DNA of 25,549 nt from Chara braunii (GCA_003427395.1 BFEA01000634.1:637082-662630), one strand, 5' to 3'. Positions 1-9,620 are shown, counted from the stretch's first letter. A program made the numbers and translations. Notes: generated by a model from the sequence alone, not told the origin.

Positions 1-1
1 T

Positions 2-1033
2 ATGACGACCACCCGTCAGGAGTTGTGGTGCGATGTGCTCGCAACCAAATTGCGAGGTAGCCCTTCCACTGCGTGGGAGGATCATTATACCCAGCGCCTC
101 CGCGTGGGTGAGGTCCCCACCCTGGCCGACTTCGCGGCTTTCCTTCAGGACCGTTTCGGCGCTCGTCATGACGCCACTGACGCCTTAGACTGCGTCACCC
201 AGACCAGATGGTCCGGGTCCTCTGTACCGGCCGACCTGGAGCGTCACATCCAGGTGTTTCAGGACGCTCGCCTTGTTTGTAATGAGACGTTCCTACCTGG
301 GGCCACACTCACTGACCGGTTCCTTGTCAGCCTGCCGACTGACTACCGCCTAGAGCTATGGAGGCGATCATTCTCTTCCGCGGAGCAGGCATACGAGGCT
401 GCGCGTCAGTACCAGAGGATGTGCAGTCGCTTCTCTGCCGCCCCATCCTCTTCGCGGCCAGCCGCCACCTCCCAGTCTCGCGGTACCACCAGAGGCCGCT
501 CCTCGTTTGCTGGTCGTTTTCGTCGCCCGGCTCGACCTGGAGCGTCATTCTCTCGGCACTACAGTTCTCCCGAGTATGGAGAGGACGCCTCAGCCGAGCT
601 CGATCCTACCATTGGGGATGCCCTCGAGGACATCGAGCTTCGGGACGTTATCCAATACCACTTGGATGACGACACTGTTCCGATGGCCGAGCGCCTGCAG
701 ATGGCCATGTCTGCCATGGGTCGTACGCGCAGTCGGGTTGCACAGGCTGGCGCCCGCACACCCACGGTTCCTCAGATGGACCTCCTGCAGGGTTATGTCC
801 CTCCTCGCGGAGCTCTATCCCCGGAGGAGCGTGCCGCCCTCGAGGCCCGACGCGGATGCCTTCGTTGCCGCCTAGATGGACACACCTCCTTACGGTGTCC
901 ATACCATATGGCCCTCGATCGGCACTATGCTGACATCTCTCGTCAGCGTCAATCTCAGTCCCCCCCCGGCCCCGCCCAGCCAACCCCATCCACCTGGCCA
1001 CGGTGCACTGTGCCCCTGAGGCCTCGCACGTAG
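2..1033 (+). CDS. gag: Gag polyprotein of the chromovirus (capsid plus zinc knuckle)
   Basis: This is the structural protein of the retrotransposon particle, which packages element RNA in the cytoplasm. The N-terminal two thirds (about residues 20-140) resemble the retrotransposon capsid domain, with an FAAFLQDRFG stretch, a hydrophobic helix pattern and an LPTDYRLELWRR segment. A basic Ser/Arg/Gly-rich linker follows. A CX2CX4HX4C zinc knuckle has C286, C289, H294 and C299. The ORF is open for 343 codons and ends at TAG 1031-1033. The first ATG is at base 2, so the true start may lie upstream of the window. An 8-C run at 960-967 near the end is where the reading frame of the following region probably takes over. 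No internal stop is seen, making this the best preserved part of the element. Confidence 0.88.
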   Translation: MTTTRQELWCDVLATKLRGSPSTAWEDHYTQRLRVGEVPTLADFAAFLQDRFGARHDATDALDCVTQTRWSGSSVPADLERHIQVFQDARLVCNETFLPGATLTDRFLVSLPTDYRLELWRRSFSSAEQAYEAARQYQRMCSRFSAAPSSSRPAATSQSRGTTRGRSSFAGRFRRPARPGASFSRHYSSPEYGEDASAELDPTIGDALEDIELRDVIQYHLDDDTVPMAERLQMAMSAMGRTRSRVAQAGARTPTVPQMDLLQGYVPPRGALSPEERAALEARRGCLRCRLDGHTSLRCPYHMALDRHYADISRQRQSQSPPGPAQPTPSTWPRCTVPLRPRT

Positions 1034-1716
1034 CCGGCTTCCCTACCACTGAGTCGCGATTTGCCCCTTTGGCTACCCCACCAGAGGACCCTCAGGACAC
1101 GACAGACGCAGTTCGCTCCGCCCCATCGTCTGTCGAGGTACCGTCTGCCTCCCAGCAGACTGTCGCATCTAGCGCTTCTCCCCCGAGACTTCCGACGCGT
1201 CGCGCCATTCGCACAGCCCGTTATAGTGCTTAGCTGGCAACTCGCGATGACGTTGTGTCATCTCTCCTGGATTTGAGCATTCTTCAGGCTCGTCAGGAGC
1301 GACTCACGAGACACGTAAACGTCATGCGTCGTCTTCTCGCTCTGCTCTCTGACCCTGATCGCACCCTCCCCATCATCCCTATTCGCTTGGGGACATCTAC
1401 GAGGGTGTACCGCGCTTTATTGGACTCTGACTTGCAGGGAGATTTCGTTCACCCTCGAGTGGTTGAGGAAGCTCGCCTAGCTACCTCTGGGTCTCGCTCT
1501 CCTATCTTCGTTACCCTCGGAGATAACAAGACGCAACCCTTCTTCGATCAGACGGTCCCCGACCTCCACTTCTCCCTCACCCTCCAGCCACCGGATAGTA
1601 CCCAGGCGCCTCAGCGCTACCATTCCTCCGCCTACTTCGACGTGCTGGAGACTGGGTACTACTTTATCCTTGGCACTCCCTGGTCTCGCCGGTTCGTAGC
1701 ACAGAGGCCGAATTGA
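1034..1716 (+). pseudogene. Aspartic protease (retropepsin) region, broken
   Basis: This protease would cleave the gag-pol polyprotein inside the particle. It is read in frame 1, one base off gag; frame 1 is already open across the end of gag (from about 958). A TAG at 1231-1233 interrupts it, and the frame reopens from 1234 to the TGA at 1714-1716. The active-site loop reads ALLDSD at 1417-1431, where the family has Asp-Ser/Thr-Gly, so the conserved glycine is Asp (codon GAC at 1429). The flap/C-terminal hallmark FILGTPW is present near 1660-1680. Frame 3 continues the polyprotein from about 1710. The stop and the lost glycine both argue that this copy is inactive. Confidence 0.85.
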
Positions 1717-2831
1717 CGACTGAGACACTCGTTCTCAAAACGAAGTGTGGTCAAACCCATCGAGTCCCCTTCATTGGAACCACGGGCGACACCCCTCCAG
1801 ACCTACCTCCCTAGGACCCTCGTCCTTCTGGGTCCCACCCAGACATCTCTATCACTTCTCCCCGTCAGTTTGCTCACTTCGTCCGACAGGAGGACGTCAC
1901 GCTCTACTCAGTGAACGTCATGGATCTTCTTCACTACGATCCACTCTGCCCCGAGGTTGAGCTCATCGCACTTGAGCTCGATCCCTCTGACCCTTCCTCC
2001 ATCTTCGCGGCTCCCATCTCTATATCCACCCCGCAGCCTGCGGATACCCCCTCGACATCCCAGGTTCCTACGCCGTCGACTGTCGAGTCCACACATACGT
2101 CTCGTGCTGACGCCGACGTTGAGGAACTCACACGGTTCACGGCAGACTTAGAGCCCGCCGTTCGCGACCTGATTCGAGAGTACCGCGACGTCTTTCCCCC
2201 GTATTTCTCATACAGCGGGATTCCCCCGATGCGCGGTGTTGAGCATTCTATCCAGCTCGTGCCTGACTATCGTGTTCACCATCAGGCACCGTACCGACTC
2301 TCGATTCCAGAGGCGACGGAACTCAAGCGTCAGCTTGAGGAGCTCCTTCGATTGGGTTTCATTAAACCCAGTAACTCCCCTTGGGGTGCACCTGTCCTCT
2401 TTGCTCGCAAAGCGGACCGAAATCTCCGCCTCTGCATCGACTACCGCGGCCTTAACCGTTACACGGTTAAGAATAGCTATCCCATGCCCCGTGCGGATGA
2501 GCTGTTTGACCGTCTGGCAGGCAACCGCTTCTTCACGAAGATCGATCTTCGTAGCGGTTACCACCAGATCCGCATTGCCACAGAGGACCAGCCGAAGACA
2601 GCCTTTCGGTCGCGCTTCGTCCACTACGAGTTCACGGTGATGCCATTCGGCCTCACCAATGCACCTGCCACCTTCCAGACGGCGATGAACGATATCTTCA
2701 GGGACATCCTTGAGGAATACGTTCTCGTATACCTAGACGATATCTTGGTCTACAGTCGTACCTTAGAAGACCATCTCAGACACCTCTGCGATGTCCTACA
2801 ACGCTTACGCAAGCATGGCTTCTATGCCTAG
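1717..2831 (+). pseudogene. pol: Reverse transcriptase, N-terminal linker, fingers and palm, interrupted
   Basis: RNA-dependent DNA polymerase segment in frame 3. A TAG at 1812 splits the protease-RT linker. From 1911 the frame is open for 306 codons. RT blocks are clear: a substrate-binding region near 2390-2460 (LCIDYRGLN), [13 protein letters not shown] with the first catalytic Asp near 2540, [10 protein letters not shown] and [14 protein letters not shown] near 2640, and the catalytic YLDD at 2730-2741. The frame is stopped by TAG 2829-2831 in the connection between palm and thumb and then continues in the same frame. Catalytic residues are intact, so the damage is limited to nonsense changes. 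Confidence 0.93.
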
Positions 2832-3872
2832 CTCAGTAACTGCTACTTTGCTGAGCGCAAAGTGGACTTCCTAGGACACCATGTGTCTGACCAGGGTCTC
2901 CACATGGACGACGCGAAGATCATTGCTATTGTAGAGTGGCCCGTCCCCACATCTGCTAAGCAGCTTCGCAGCTTCCTAGGCCTCACCAGCTACTATAGTA
3001 ATTTTATCCAGGGATACGCTAGGTATTCCTACGTCCTTACCTCCACCCTCCTCCGAAAGAACCCGTCGTGGTTTTGGACACCCCTCTGCGAGGACGCCTT
3101 TCGCGCCCTCAAGAAGGCGGTGACTTGTCCACCGGTTCTTCGCCTCCCCGATTTCGATCACCCCTTCATCGTCACCACTGATGCGTCAGCTTTTGCAGTA
3201 GGAGCAGTACGTTCTCAGATGTTTCCCTCTCCTCCTAATTCACCTTGTCCCCATGTTCCTCCCTTTCCCCCCCCTCCTACTGACACTGCTTCTCGACTGA
3301 CGCCTACCCTCCCACCACTACCCTCCACTGACAGTCCTCCCATTACTTACTCTCCGACCGTCGCGGAGGATGGGACTGTAGAGGTTCGTGCTGGGGATTG
3401 CCCGATCGCTTTTTACTCCCGTCAGCTACTGCCTGCCGAGATAAACTACACTGCCGATGAACATGAGGTTCTTGCATTAGTTTATGCTACCCGGCATTGG
3501 CGTCATTATCTGCACGGGGCGCCCTTCACGGTGCGCACGGACAACTCAGTTGTCTAGGCTTTCCTCACAAAACCCATTCTTTCCCCTCGACAGGCACGCT
3601 AGTAGCGTGACTTATCCGAGTTCAATTTCACCACTCAGCCCATCAAGGGTGAAACGAACCGTGTCGCCGATGCCTTGTCCCGCCGTCCTGATCACAATCA
3701 GGAACCCATCCATCTTGCTGCCATCTCCATCACCACTGTTGATCAATCGGTGATCGACGCGTATCGCACTCAGTACTGCCACTGCCCCGATTACCGCGTC
3801 ATCCACGCGACACTGTGGAGTGGCAAGACCGTTCCTTCCTACTCCCTCGAGGAGAACGGCCTTGAATACTAG
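2832..3872 (+). pseudogene. pol: RT thumb/connection and RNase H domain with long proline-rich insert
   Basis: Frame 3 continues from the RT. It covers the thumb (DFLGHHVS, then LRSFLGLTSYYSNFI) and the Ty3-type RNase H. RNase H acidic residues are visible in TTDAS (near 3180), DEHEVLAL (near 3465) and RTDNS (near 3540). Between GAVRSQ (ends about 3219) and CPIAFYSRQ (about 3399) lie about 58 codons rich in Pro, Ser and Thr; most Ty3/gypsy elements have only a short linker there. Stops are TAG 3555 and the adjacent pair TAG TAG at 3600-3605. The RNase H tail NRVADALSRRPD follows near 3660, then a linker to TAG 3870. Confidence 0.9.
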
Positions 3873-4493
3873 CATGGTAGATTTGGTCAGCTAGAACCAC
3901 GTATCTGCGTTCCCTCCATCGGACAGCTCCGCGTCCAGGCTGTAGCAGAGTTTCATGACGAGGCAGTTGCCGGTCATATGGGTTTCCACAAGACGTTGGC
4001 TCGTGTTTGCCGCCTATACGTCTGGCCGAAGTTCAAGGACTTTGTCAAAGCCTACATCCAGGAGTGTCCTACCTGCAAGGAGGTGAATAGTGCGAACCAC
4101 CTTCCGTATGGGTTACTTCAGCCCCTACCCATACCTGAGGGTCGTTGGCAGTCCATCTCGATGGATTTCATTGGTCCCCTCCGCCCACCCACTGAGCGCG
4201 GTCATGATGCTATCTTGGTCGTCGTCGATCGCTTCAAGAAGCGTGCACGTTTTGTCCCGTGCCGCTATCGCATTAGCGCTCGTGAGGTCATCGACATCGT
4301 CTTCGACCGAGTCGTGAGAGATCACGGCTTACCTCAGAGCATCATCTCCGACCGTGACCCGCGCTTTACCAGCACATTCTGGCGACGCCTACACGAGGTG
4401 TACGGATCCCAGCTCCGCTTCTCATCATCTTACCACCCTCAGACGGATGGTCAGACTGAGGTCACCAACAAAACTCTCGGTAATATCCTCTGA
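3873..4493 (+). pseudogene. pol: Integrase zinc-binding and catalytic core
   Basis: This DDE integrase would insert element cDNA into chromosomes. The HHCC zinc-binding domain has His codons at 3954 and 3975 (HX6H) and Cys codons at 4065 and 4074 (CX2C). The catalytic triad is Asp 4164-4166 (SMDFIGPL), Asp 4350-4352 (ISDRDPRF) and Glu 4458-4460 (GQTEV). The last two are separated by 35 residues, the canonical D-X35-E spacing. The frame is closed by TGA at 4491-4493 just after the core, then reopens in the same frame. All seven key residues are retained, so the break is a late nonsense change. Confidence 0.94.
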
Positions 4494-5423
4494 AAGTTTA
4501 TTAGGGATGACCAGCAGTGGGACTTACACTTAGCCCACGCGGAGACTGCGTACAACCACGTTGTTCCGCCAGCCACGGGGATGTCGCCATTCTTCTGCGA
4601 CCTCGGCTACCACCCTCGCGTACCCGCGGATTTCCTACGACCATCGCGGTTGCGCCCAGACACTCGTTGCCCTGCGCTTGACGACTGGATCACCCACATG
4701 GCGGCGATTATGAAGCGCGCAAACGAGAGTTTAGCCGACTCCCAGACTCGCATGGCCGCAAGAGCGAACCGATCACGAATGGATCATCCATTCAAAGTCG
4801 GTGACGATGTGCTCGTCGACGCACGCCACTTGCAGCTCGAAGCGGATACGCTTCGCAAGTTCAGGCGTCGTTTCTTCGGTCCATGCCGCATCCTTCAGGC
4901 TGTCGGTTCTGATACTGCCGCTAGTCCGGTCAGCTTCCGTGTGAAGCTACCTGATTACCTTCGACAGGCTCGCGTACACGATGTTTACCACGTCTCCTTG
5001 GTGCGTCCTTATCGCAGACCGTCCGAGCGCTTCGCCGGACGCCCTTATGAGCGCCCTCCACCTATCATGGTGGACGGTCACGAGGAGTTCGTTATTTCCG
5101 ACATCGTATCATGCCGAGTTACCGACGATACCCCTCCATGCATCGAGTACCTTGTGCGTTGGAAGGGCTACCCTGACAAGGAGGCTACTTGGGAGCCCCT
5201 CGAGCACTTGCAGCACGCCAGGATGTTGGTGTGTGCATACGATCGTGCTCGTCGTGCTGAGATGTCTGCCCCTGCTCAGCCGACTGACCCTCTTCCTCCT
5301 CCTCCGGCTGAGGTGATTTCTGAGGACGAGCCCGCTCCCTCTAAGGCCGTTCCTCAGCCGCAGATGGTCGCCTCCGAGCGTCCACAGCGCACTCATCGTC
5401 GCCCTTCGTGTTACGATGACTGA
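4494..5423 (+). pseudogene. pol: Integrase C-terminal domain with chromodomain
   Basis: Frame 3 continues from the integrase core to the natural TGA at 5421-5423. After the end of the core (TGMSPFFCDLGYHPRVP) comes the DNA-binding C-terminal domain (VGDDVLVDARHL and KFRRRFFGPCRIL near 4800-4890; VHDVYHVSLVRPY near 4975). From about 5088 to 5250 there is a chromodomain with the aromatic cage/core pattern FVISDIV and YLVRWKGYPDKEATWEP. In chromoviruses this domain targets integration to modified histone marks. A Pro/Ser-rich tail ends the protein. The chromodomain assigns the element to the chromovirus branch. Confidence 0.94.
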
Positions 5424-6699
5424 CACTCTTATCCTCTATCTTTCCCCACTGACTCACACCATCAGGTACTCCATCATCAGCTCTTCTTCAGGATGTCAGC
5501 GTTTTACGGCTCTGCTTCGACATCGACTCGACCGCTACTTCATCGACATCATCGACCACTTCGACGACTTCAGCTACTTTGGACGTGACTACTTCATGTC
5601 ACCACCCTACCCTGTATACTACCTTGCCTTTGTCGCATGATGGTTCTCACTTAGCTGGGTCTCTTTGAGTAGGGCTCTCCCTTGGTATCGTATAGGCATT
5701 GGGATCGTAGCGTTATCTTGGCTTCCCTGCTCCCAGATCTAGCTCCCTCCTCCCCCAGTCGGTGAGTTGTGTGCATGTTTCCCTCACCCACTCCCCTCAT
5801 CACCCTAGTGCCGGCTCTTGCATGCCTTCAGTTAGGCATACCCCCACCCTATCCCAGGCTCCCCCTTGTTTCATGGTCGACTCTGCATGGTGTCACCCTT
5901 TTGTCGAGCATTACCCGCCCTGGTGGTCTATCTATTAGGGTCATTGGTCTTGTTTCGCTACCACTCCCCCACCTTGAGCCTGATGACCTATCCCACCTTC
6001 ATGTGTGACTGCCCTTAGGAGTTTCGACTCTTAGGTTGCATTCACCCCCTCTGAGACCATCCCACTCTTAGTGGTTGAGCGACATGACATTATCTTGTGA
6101 CATATTGCTCTTTTCCTTTCAGCACTGAGGCCACTGCCTCTAGGACTTTAGGATTGTATCATACTACATTTCATTTTCTGCTATTAGCTAGGACATGTAT
6201 ACCAGACATTTGCCTTTCTTTTGACATTATGTAGCTTAGGATGCATCGCATGGACTCCGCATGGAGCTTGCTCCGCATCCTAGATTTCTCAGCTTTCTTT
6301 ATTGCAGAGTTCCGCTGCTTTTGCGGATAGCATGTTTATGGCTCTTGCGATCCATTACAGGTCTGAGGATCATGCAGCGGGCCTTCATCTGCCCTAGCCT
6401 ACAGCCAGGGCCTATTTGGTTATTTGCCCAGCTCGGCCTGTGGGACCAGGCTGTGGCCTGACCCCTGCCCGGTACCAGTGTCGGTACCAGGCCAGTCCAG
6501 TCCAGTCAGTCAGTCCGCTAGGGGTATACCCCAGCAGTTGTCTGTTTTTCGTCATTCTTCACTTTTGCAGATCTTGGAGTACGTGCGTGTGGAGTCCGCG
6601 TCGGAGCTGCGCTGTCCCTTCCAGCTCCATCTCTACCTCCTCCTTCGTCCACCCTTCTTCTCCATCCTGTCGGACCGCCATCCCGGCGGGTCCGGCACA
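5424..6699 (+). other. Presumed 3' noncoding region and LTR of the chromovirus; limits not determined
   Basis: No convincing ORF is present. The sequence is pyrimidine-rich in its first half, with no obvious polypurine tract. A hairpin with perfect 8-bp arms (TAGGATGC at 6237-6244, GCATCCTA at 6275-6282) encloses repeated GCATGGA/TCCGCAT words. A second stem lies at 6672-6693 (GGACCGCC against GGCGGGTCC, one bulge), just before the following tandem repeat. Position after the pol stop implies that the 3' LTR lies here, but with no second copy in the window I cannot place its ends. Treat the span as inferred. Confidence 0.45.
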
Positions 6700-6962
6700 A
6701 GCATGAAATCAAGAAGGGGTGCTCTTATCACCTCTTCTAGCGGAGGGACCAGTTTTCAGAAGAAGAAAAAAAGACGCCGGAATTTTGTTACTATAACATC
6801 CATTCCCAACAATCAGACGGCGCTTTCACGGGCTGCAGACTAGCATGAAATCAAGACAGGATGCTCTTATCACCTCTTCTAGCGGAGGGACCGGATTTCA
6901 AAAAAAAAAAAAAAAAAAGACGCCAGAATTTTCTTACATCCATTCCCAACAATCAGACGACA
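6700..6962 (+). repeat. Two-copy tandem repeat, 142-bp period, with internal A-rich tract
   Basis: Unit 1 starts at 6700 and unit 2 at 6842. Both begin AGCATGAAATCAAGA and share GCTCTTATCACC, TCTTCTAGCGGAGGGACC, a purine/A tract, AGACGCC, and CATTCCCAACAATCAGACG. The tract in unit 1 is AGAAGAAGAAAAAAAG; in unit 2 it is a pure run of about 20 A from 6899. The GCTCTTATCACC word followed by an A-rich end recurs in the LINE/SINE 3' ends at 20919 and 22201. The units may therefore be relics of A-tailed retroposon ends that became tandem. Confidence 0.8.
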
Positions 6963-7253
6963 CAAAAATAGCTCAGAACGTAAGTAACGTGGCCATCACT
7001 GGTATCGTTCGTTATAAATAATAAAGAAATCCAGGTACTCCTTTGTCAACTCCTTTACAGCAACAAATAAAATCGTCACAGTGACTGGTGCAAGATCAGA
7101 TCCAAACGGCAGTCTCGACAGAAAGGAAAAACTATAAAATGGCAATCGCTACAAAAAAGAAAACTTATGCAAAATTGACGGAATAATAAAAAATATTATT
7201 GTACAAGGAATTTGAAAGCCAGTAGACTGTCTATCGGACCTTCTCTGGGGTGG

Positions 7254-8469
7254 ATGATCAGGCCAACATGTGTTGGTGGGAATGGACTTGGGGCCAAGAG
7301 AACTGCAAGTACAGGACAGCTTCAGCAACCTTGTCGATTGCCCAGTGCTCATTCAAAGGAACACATCAATGACATGCTATTGCATCAAGGAGTATCTTTT
7401 TGGGTTGGTCAGGTTCGCAGTGAAGTTGACAAGAATGAAGATTCGCCAACTTACAACCAATTCAAAGTGGAGTACTGGGTTCCAATCGAAAAAGCGAGCA
7501 CACTAAGAGAATTGTATGCCGACGCCTGGGAAAAAAAATGGAAAAAAGCTCCAGGGCACAAGGAACAGTATCAACATGTCACAACCGTTGCGTTTTCTTG
7601 GATGAGACAAACGAGGATGAATGTCTGCGAGTCCTCCAAAAATTTTACCACCGGTCTTGTGATTCCTCTGAAAGTAAGAAAAAATGCAACTCCCGCCCTA
7701 GAAAACGATATTGGCGCTCAAACACAAAGCGTTTACGGAAAAGGGAGCGGGCAGGAGGCTACCTCATCGAGAGTGTGATGGTTGTCGTCTTTTCGTGAGG
7801 ATAACGTATTGCCATGCTGGCCTGTGCACACCACGCTTGACTCCATGGAATACATCGCTTAATGATTTGTGCTCTCTGGTTACGCGCTTCAAATCAACAA
7901 GAGTTCTTCATCAATTTTCAACATTGAGCGTGGGGACGTTTTGGTCGTCGTAGCATGACCTCGGGTTTTTTATCCTGACCTTGATGTGACGCTTTTATTG
8001 TGACTTTTGTCTTTTGCAGTGTGCAGACTTTCCTCTTCTGACGTACTTCGAAAACATGGATGAGATTTTGGGCTTCATTGAAATAAAAGTACCTGAACGA
8101 CTGGCGATCATCACAAAGGGAGGAGCGTTTCCTTTTCAATATGAGAATATCTTCAGGATCGTAGCGGGAGGACGGACAATGTTTGTCATCATGGTGAGGT
8201 TTACTGATCTGAACATTTTTGACATGCGAATATATGAGCGTCGGGGGGAAAATTGGATGCGAGGAGATTTTACAAGAGCTTATGTGAAAGCTTCAGAAGT
8301 TCTTTTCGCCTTGAGACGTGCTGTGCTCGGAGCAGGAGGAAACATTGAGGGTTTCTCGTTTGCCATTACGGAGTTTGAAGGTCTGCCTCAACCTCCAATC
8401 CCGGCTTGCATGGTGGACGGTTCGACATGGGAACCGATAGTGAACGCTATGCGAAGAGGCTTCTTCTGA
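7254..8469 (+). CDS. Unrecognised two-exon gene (about 289 residues); start uncertain
   Basis: Exon 1 is open from ATG 7254 to 7673 and exon 2 from 8020 to the TGA at 8467-8469. The 346-bp intervening segment begins GTAAGA and ends TTTTGCAG. Joining the exons keeps frame (phase 0: exon 1 ends on a complete codon and exon 2 starts on one). Exon 1 contains FWVGQV at about residues 49-54, then VEYWVP and a Trp/Lys-rich AWEKKWKKAPG stretch. That pattern recalls a small beta-barrel such as BAH or chromo-like modules, a weak guess. Exon 2 has a compact globular-looking sequence with GLPQPP, CMVDGSTWEP and a C-terminal MRRGFF. I do not recognise the family. There is no signal peptide or membrane segment. 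The last 78 codons plus 3' flank are duplicated downstream. The frame upstream of 7254 is open to about 7212, so the start or a further upstream exon may be missed. Confidence 0.5.
7674..8019 (+). other. Predicted spliceosomal intron, phase 0
   Basis: The donor is GTAAGA at 7674-7679. The acceptor is a T-rich tract followed by TTTTGCAG ending at 8019. The interval is more AT-rich than the flanking exons, and its + strand frames are closed within the intron. The two flanking ORFs are in different frames (3 and 1) and become continuous only if exactly this segment is removed. Confidence 0.5.
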
Positions 8470-8660
8470 AGACTTCAACTTCTTAAGACATTTGGTGACC
8501 AGTCTTACGTTTCTAGAGTTTTGTGTTATTATGTCGGATTTGTGAACATTTTCGTAGTATAGTCATTTATGATTATTTTTAATTTTCACCCGTTTGAGAG
8601 ACGAGTTTCGACACTTCCCAAGTTTTGTGGTCGAATGTCAGATTAGTTGAAATTTGCACA
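8236..8660 (+). repeat. Upstream member of a direct duplication (exon 2 end plus 3' flank)
   Basis: This copy starts at GAGCGTC in exon 2 and runs through the stop at 8467 into about 190 bp of 3' flank. Flank words shared with the downstream copy include GAGTCTTACGTTT-like, GATGTCGGATTTGTGAA and CAGTTGAAATTT-like stretches. The offset between copies is about 530 bp. Divergence is moderate, so the duplication is not recent. Confidence 0.8.
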
Positions 8661-8770
8661 CTGTAAAGTATTAACGAAAGTCACGAGTGCCGACCCTGGC
8701 TCATTGTCGATTGTGGTTCGGATGCATCCGACCCAGAGAATAAGGATACTGTTACGACAACCAAACACAA

Positions 8771-9162
8771 GAGCGTCAAGGGGGAAACTGGATGCTGGGA
8801 GATTTTACAGCACCTTATTTGCAAGCTGCAGATGTTCTTGTGTCCTTGAGACGTGTTGTTGTCATGGCTGGGGGAGACGTTCAAGGTTTCTCGGTTTCCA
8901 TTACGGGTTTCGAAGGTCTGCCTCAACCTCTTATCTCGGCTTGCATTGTGGACGGTTCAACATGGGAGCCGCTAGTGAACGCTTTGCGAAGAGACTTCTT
9001 TTGAAGATTTCAAGTTCGGGACACTTTCGTAACGAGTCTTACGTTTTTAGAGTTCCGTCAGGATGTCGGATTTGTGAATGTTTTCATAGTGTAGGCTTTT
9101 TTAGGGATACATCTCGACATTTCCAAATTTTTGTGTTAGAATGTCCGATCAGTTGAAATTTC
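8771..9162 (+). pseudogene. Partial duplicate of the last exon, lacking the exon's 5' half
   Basis: The ORF from ATG 8792 to TGA 9004 aligns without gaps to the 70 C-terminal residues of the gene ending at 8469, with 46 of 70 identical by my count. Shared blocks are FEGLPQP and VDGSTWEP. The similarity continues through the 3' flank to about 9162. Upstream of 8771 the similarity stops and no acceptor or exon body is visible. As it stands this is a truncated duplicate, unless an alternative upstream exon is spliced to it. Confidence 0.7.
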
Positions 9163-9486
9163 CACGGAAACTTTTTGGTTAATTGTGGACAGTCCAACAT
9201 AGCCTTGCCAACTCTTTGGTTAATGGAAACTTTTGAGGTAACCGTTACGAATTCACAATATTGGGACCAGATAACTGTTATCAGTTTTTACGGCGTACTT
9301 CTCATTTGTCTCGACAATGGTTGTGTGCATGCTTATGTAGGCTGGGTGTCCCGCTCTGTTTTTAATTTGTCTTCGCTTTTCAATCTAGTTCTCATGAGTT
9401 GTCAATTGTCTTCAAAATCCTGTGAGATCTTTCAAAATAATTATAATGTCCTTGGTCACTACACAACTGATAATCTGTACACAGTT
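9163..9486. other. AT-rich noncoding interval
   Basis: The + strand is open at 9175-9489, but the translation has no recognisable domain, the composition matches the AT-rich surroundings, and no splice or duplication evidence supports it. I see nothing functional here. Confidence 0.5.
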
Positions 9487-9542
9487 TGATTCGGATGTAT
9501 CCTACGCATTCTTTTGAGCCTTCTCCAATGTCCAATCCTCAG

Positions 9543-9620
9543 ATGATAACGTCTCTACATAATATGCTCCCCACCACTTCACTCCGTACGATGCCCGTTT
9601 GTTTTGAGAAATGTTTGGTA
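9543..9620. repeat. Left arm of a roughly 70-80-bp inverted repeat (partner at 10245-10322)
   Basis: The reverse complement of 9543-9612 matches 10253-10322 over about 70 bp with roughly six to eight differences. Shared words are ACATTTCT, GGGCATCG, ACGGAGTGAAGTGGTGGG, ATTATGTAGAGA and GTTATCAT. Similarity continues weakly inward (TTACCAAAC against TTACCAGAC). The arm lies inside the 19-bp inverted-repeat pair while its partner lies outside, so the two structures interleave and do not nest. Confidence 0.8.

Larger units (their letters stand above)
1..5423 (+). mobile_element. Decayed Ty3/gypsy chromovirus internal region (gag to chromodomain), 5' end outside window
   Basis: Domains lie in the order capsid/zinc knuckle, aspartic protease, reverse transcriptase, RNase H, integrase, chromodomain, which is the Ty3/gypsy chromovirus order. 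Gag is in frame 2, protease in frame 1, and everything from about 1710 to 5423 in frame 3. Both changes (2 to 1 and 1 to 3) equal loss of one base, modulo 3. In-frame stops are TAG at 1231, 1812, 2829, 3555, 3600, 3603 and 3870, and TGA at 4491. The element is therefore a relic that cannot make its own full polyprotein. The 5' LTR and primer binding site are upstream of the window; a 3' LTR is presumed after 5423 but cannot be delimited because only one LTR could be present. Confidence 0.95.

Noticed and set aside
8647-9156. 169-codon + strand ORF overlapping the duplicated exon
   Set aside because: The other frame (8792-9004) aligns to the upstream exon with its stop conserved; this one is an overlapping shadow.
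9175-9489. 104-codon + strand ORF
   Set aside because: No domain, no duplicate, and composition is the same as the surrounding AT-rich DNA.
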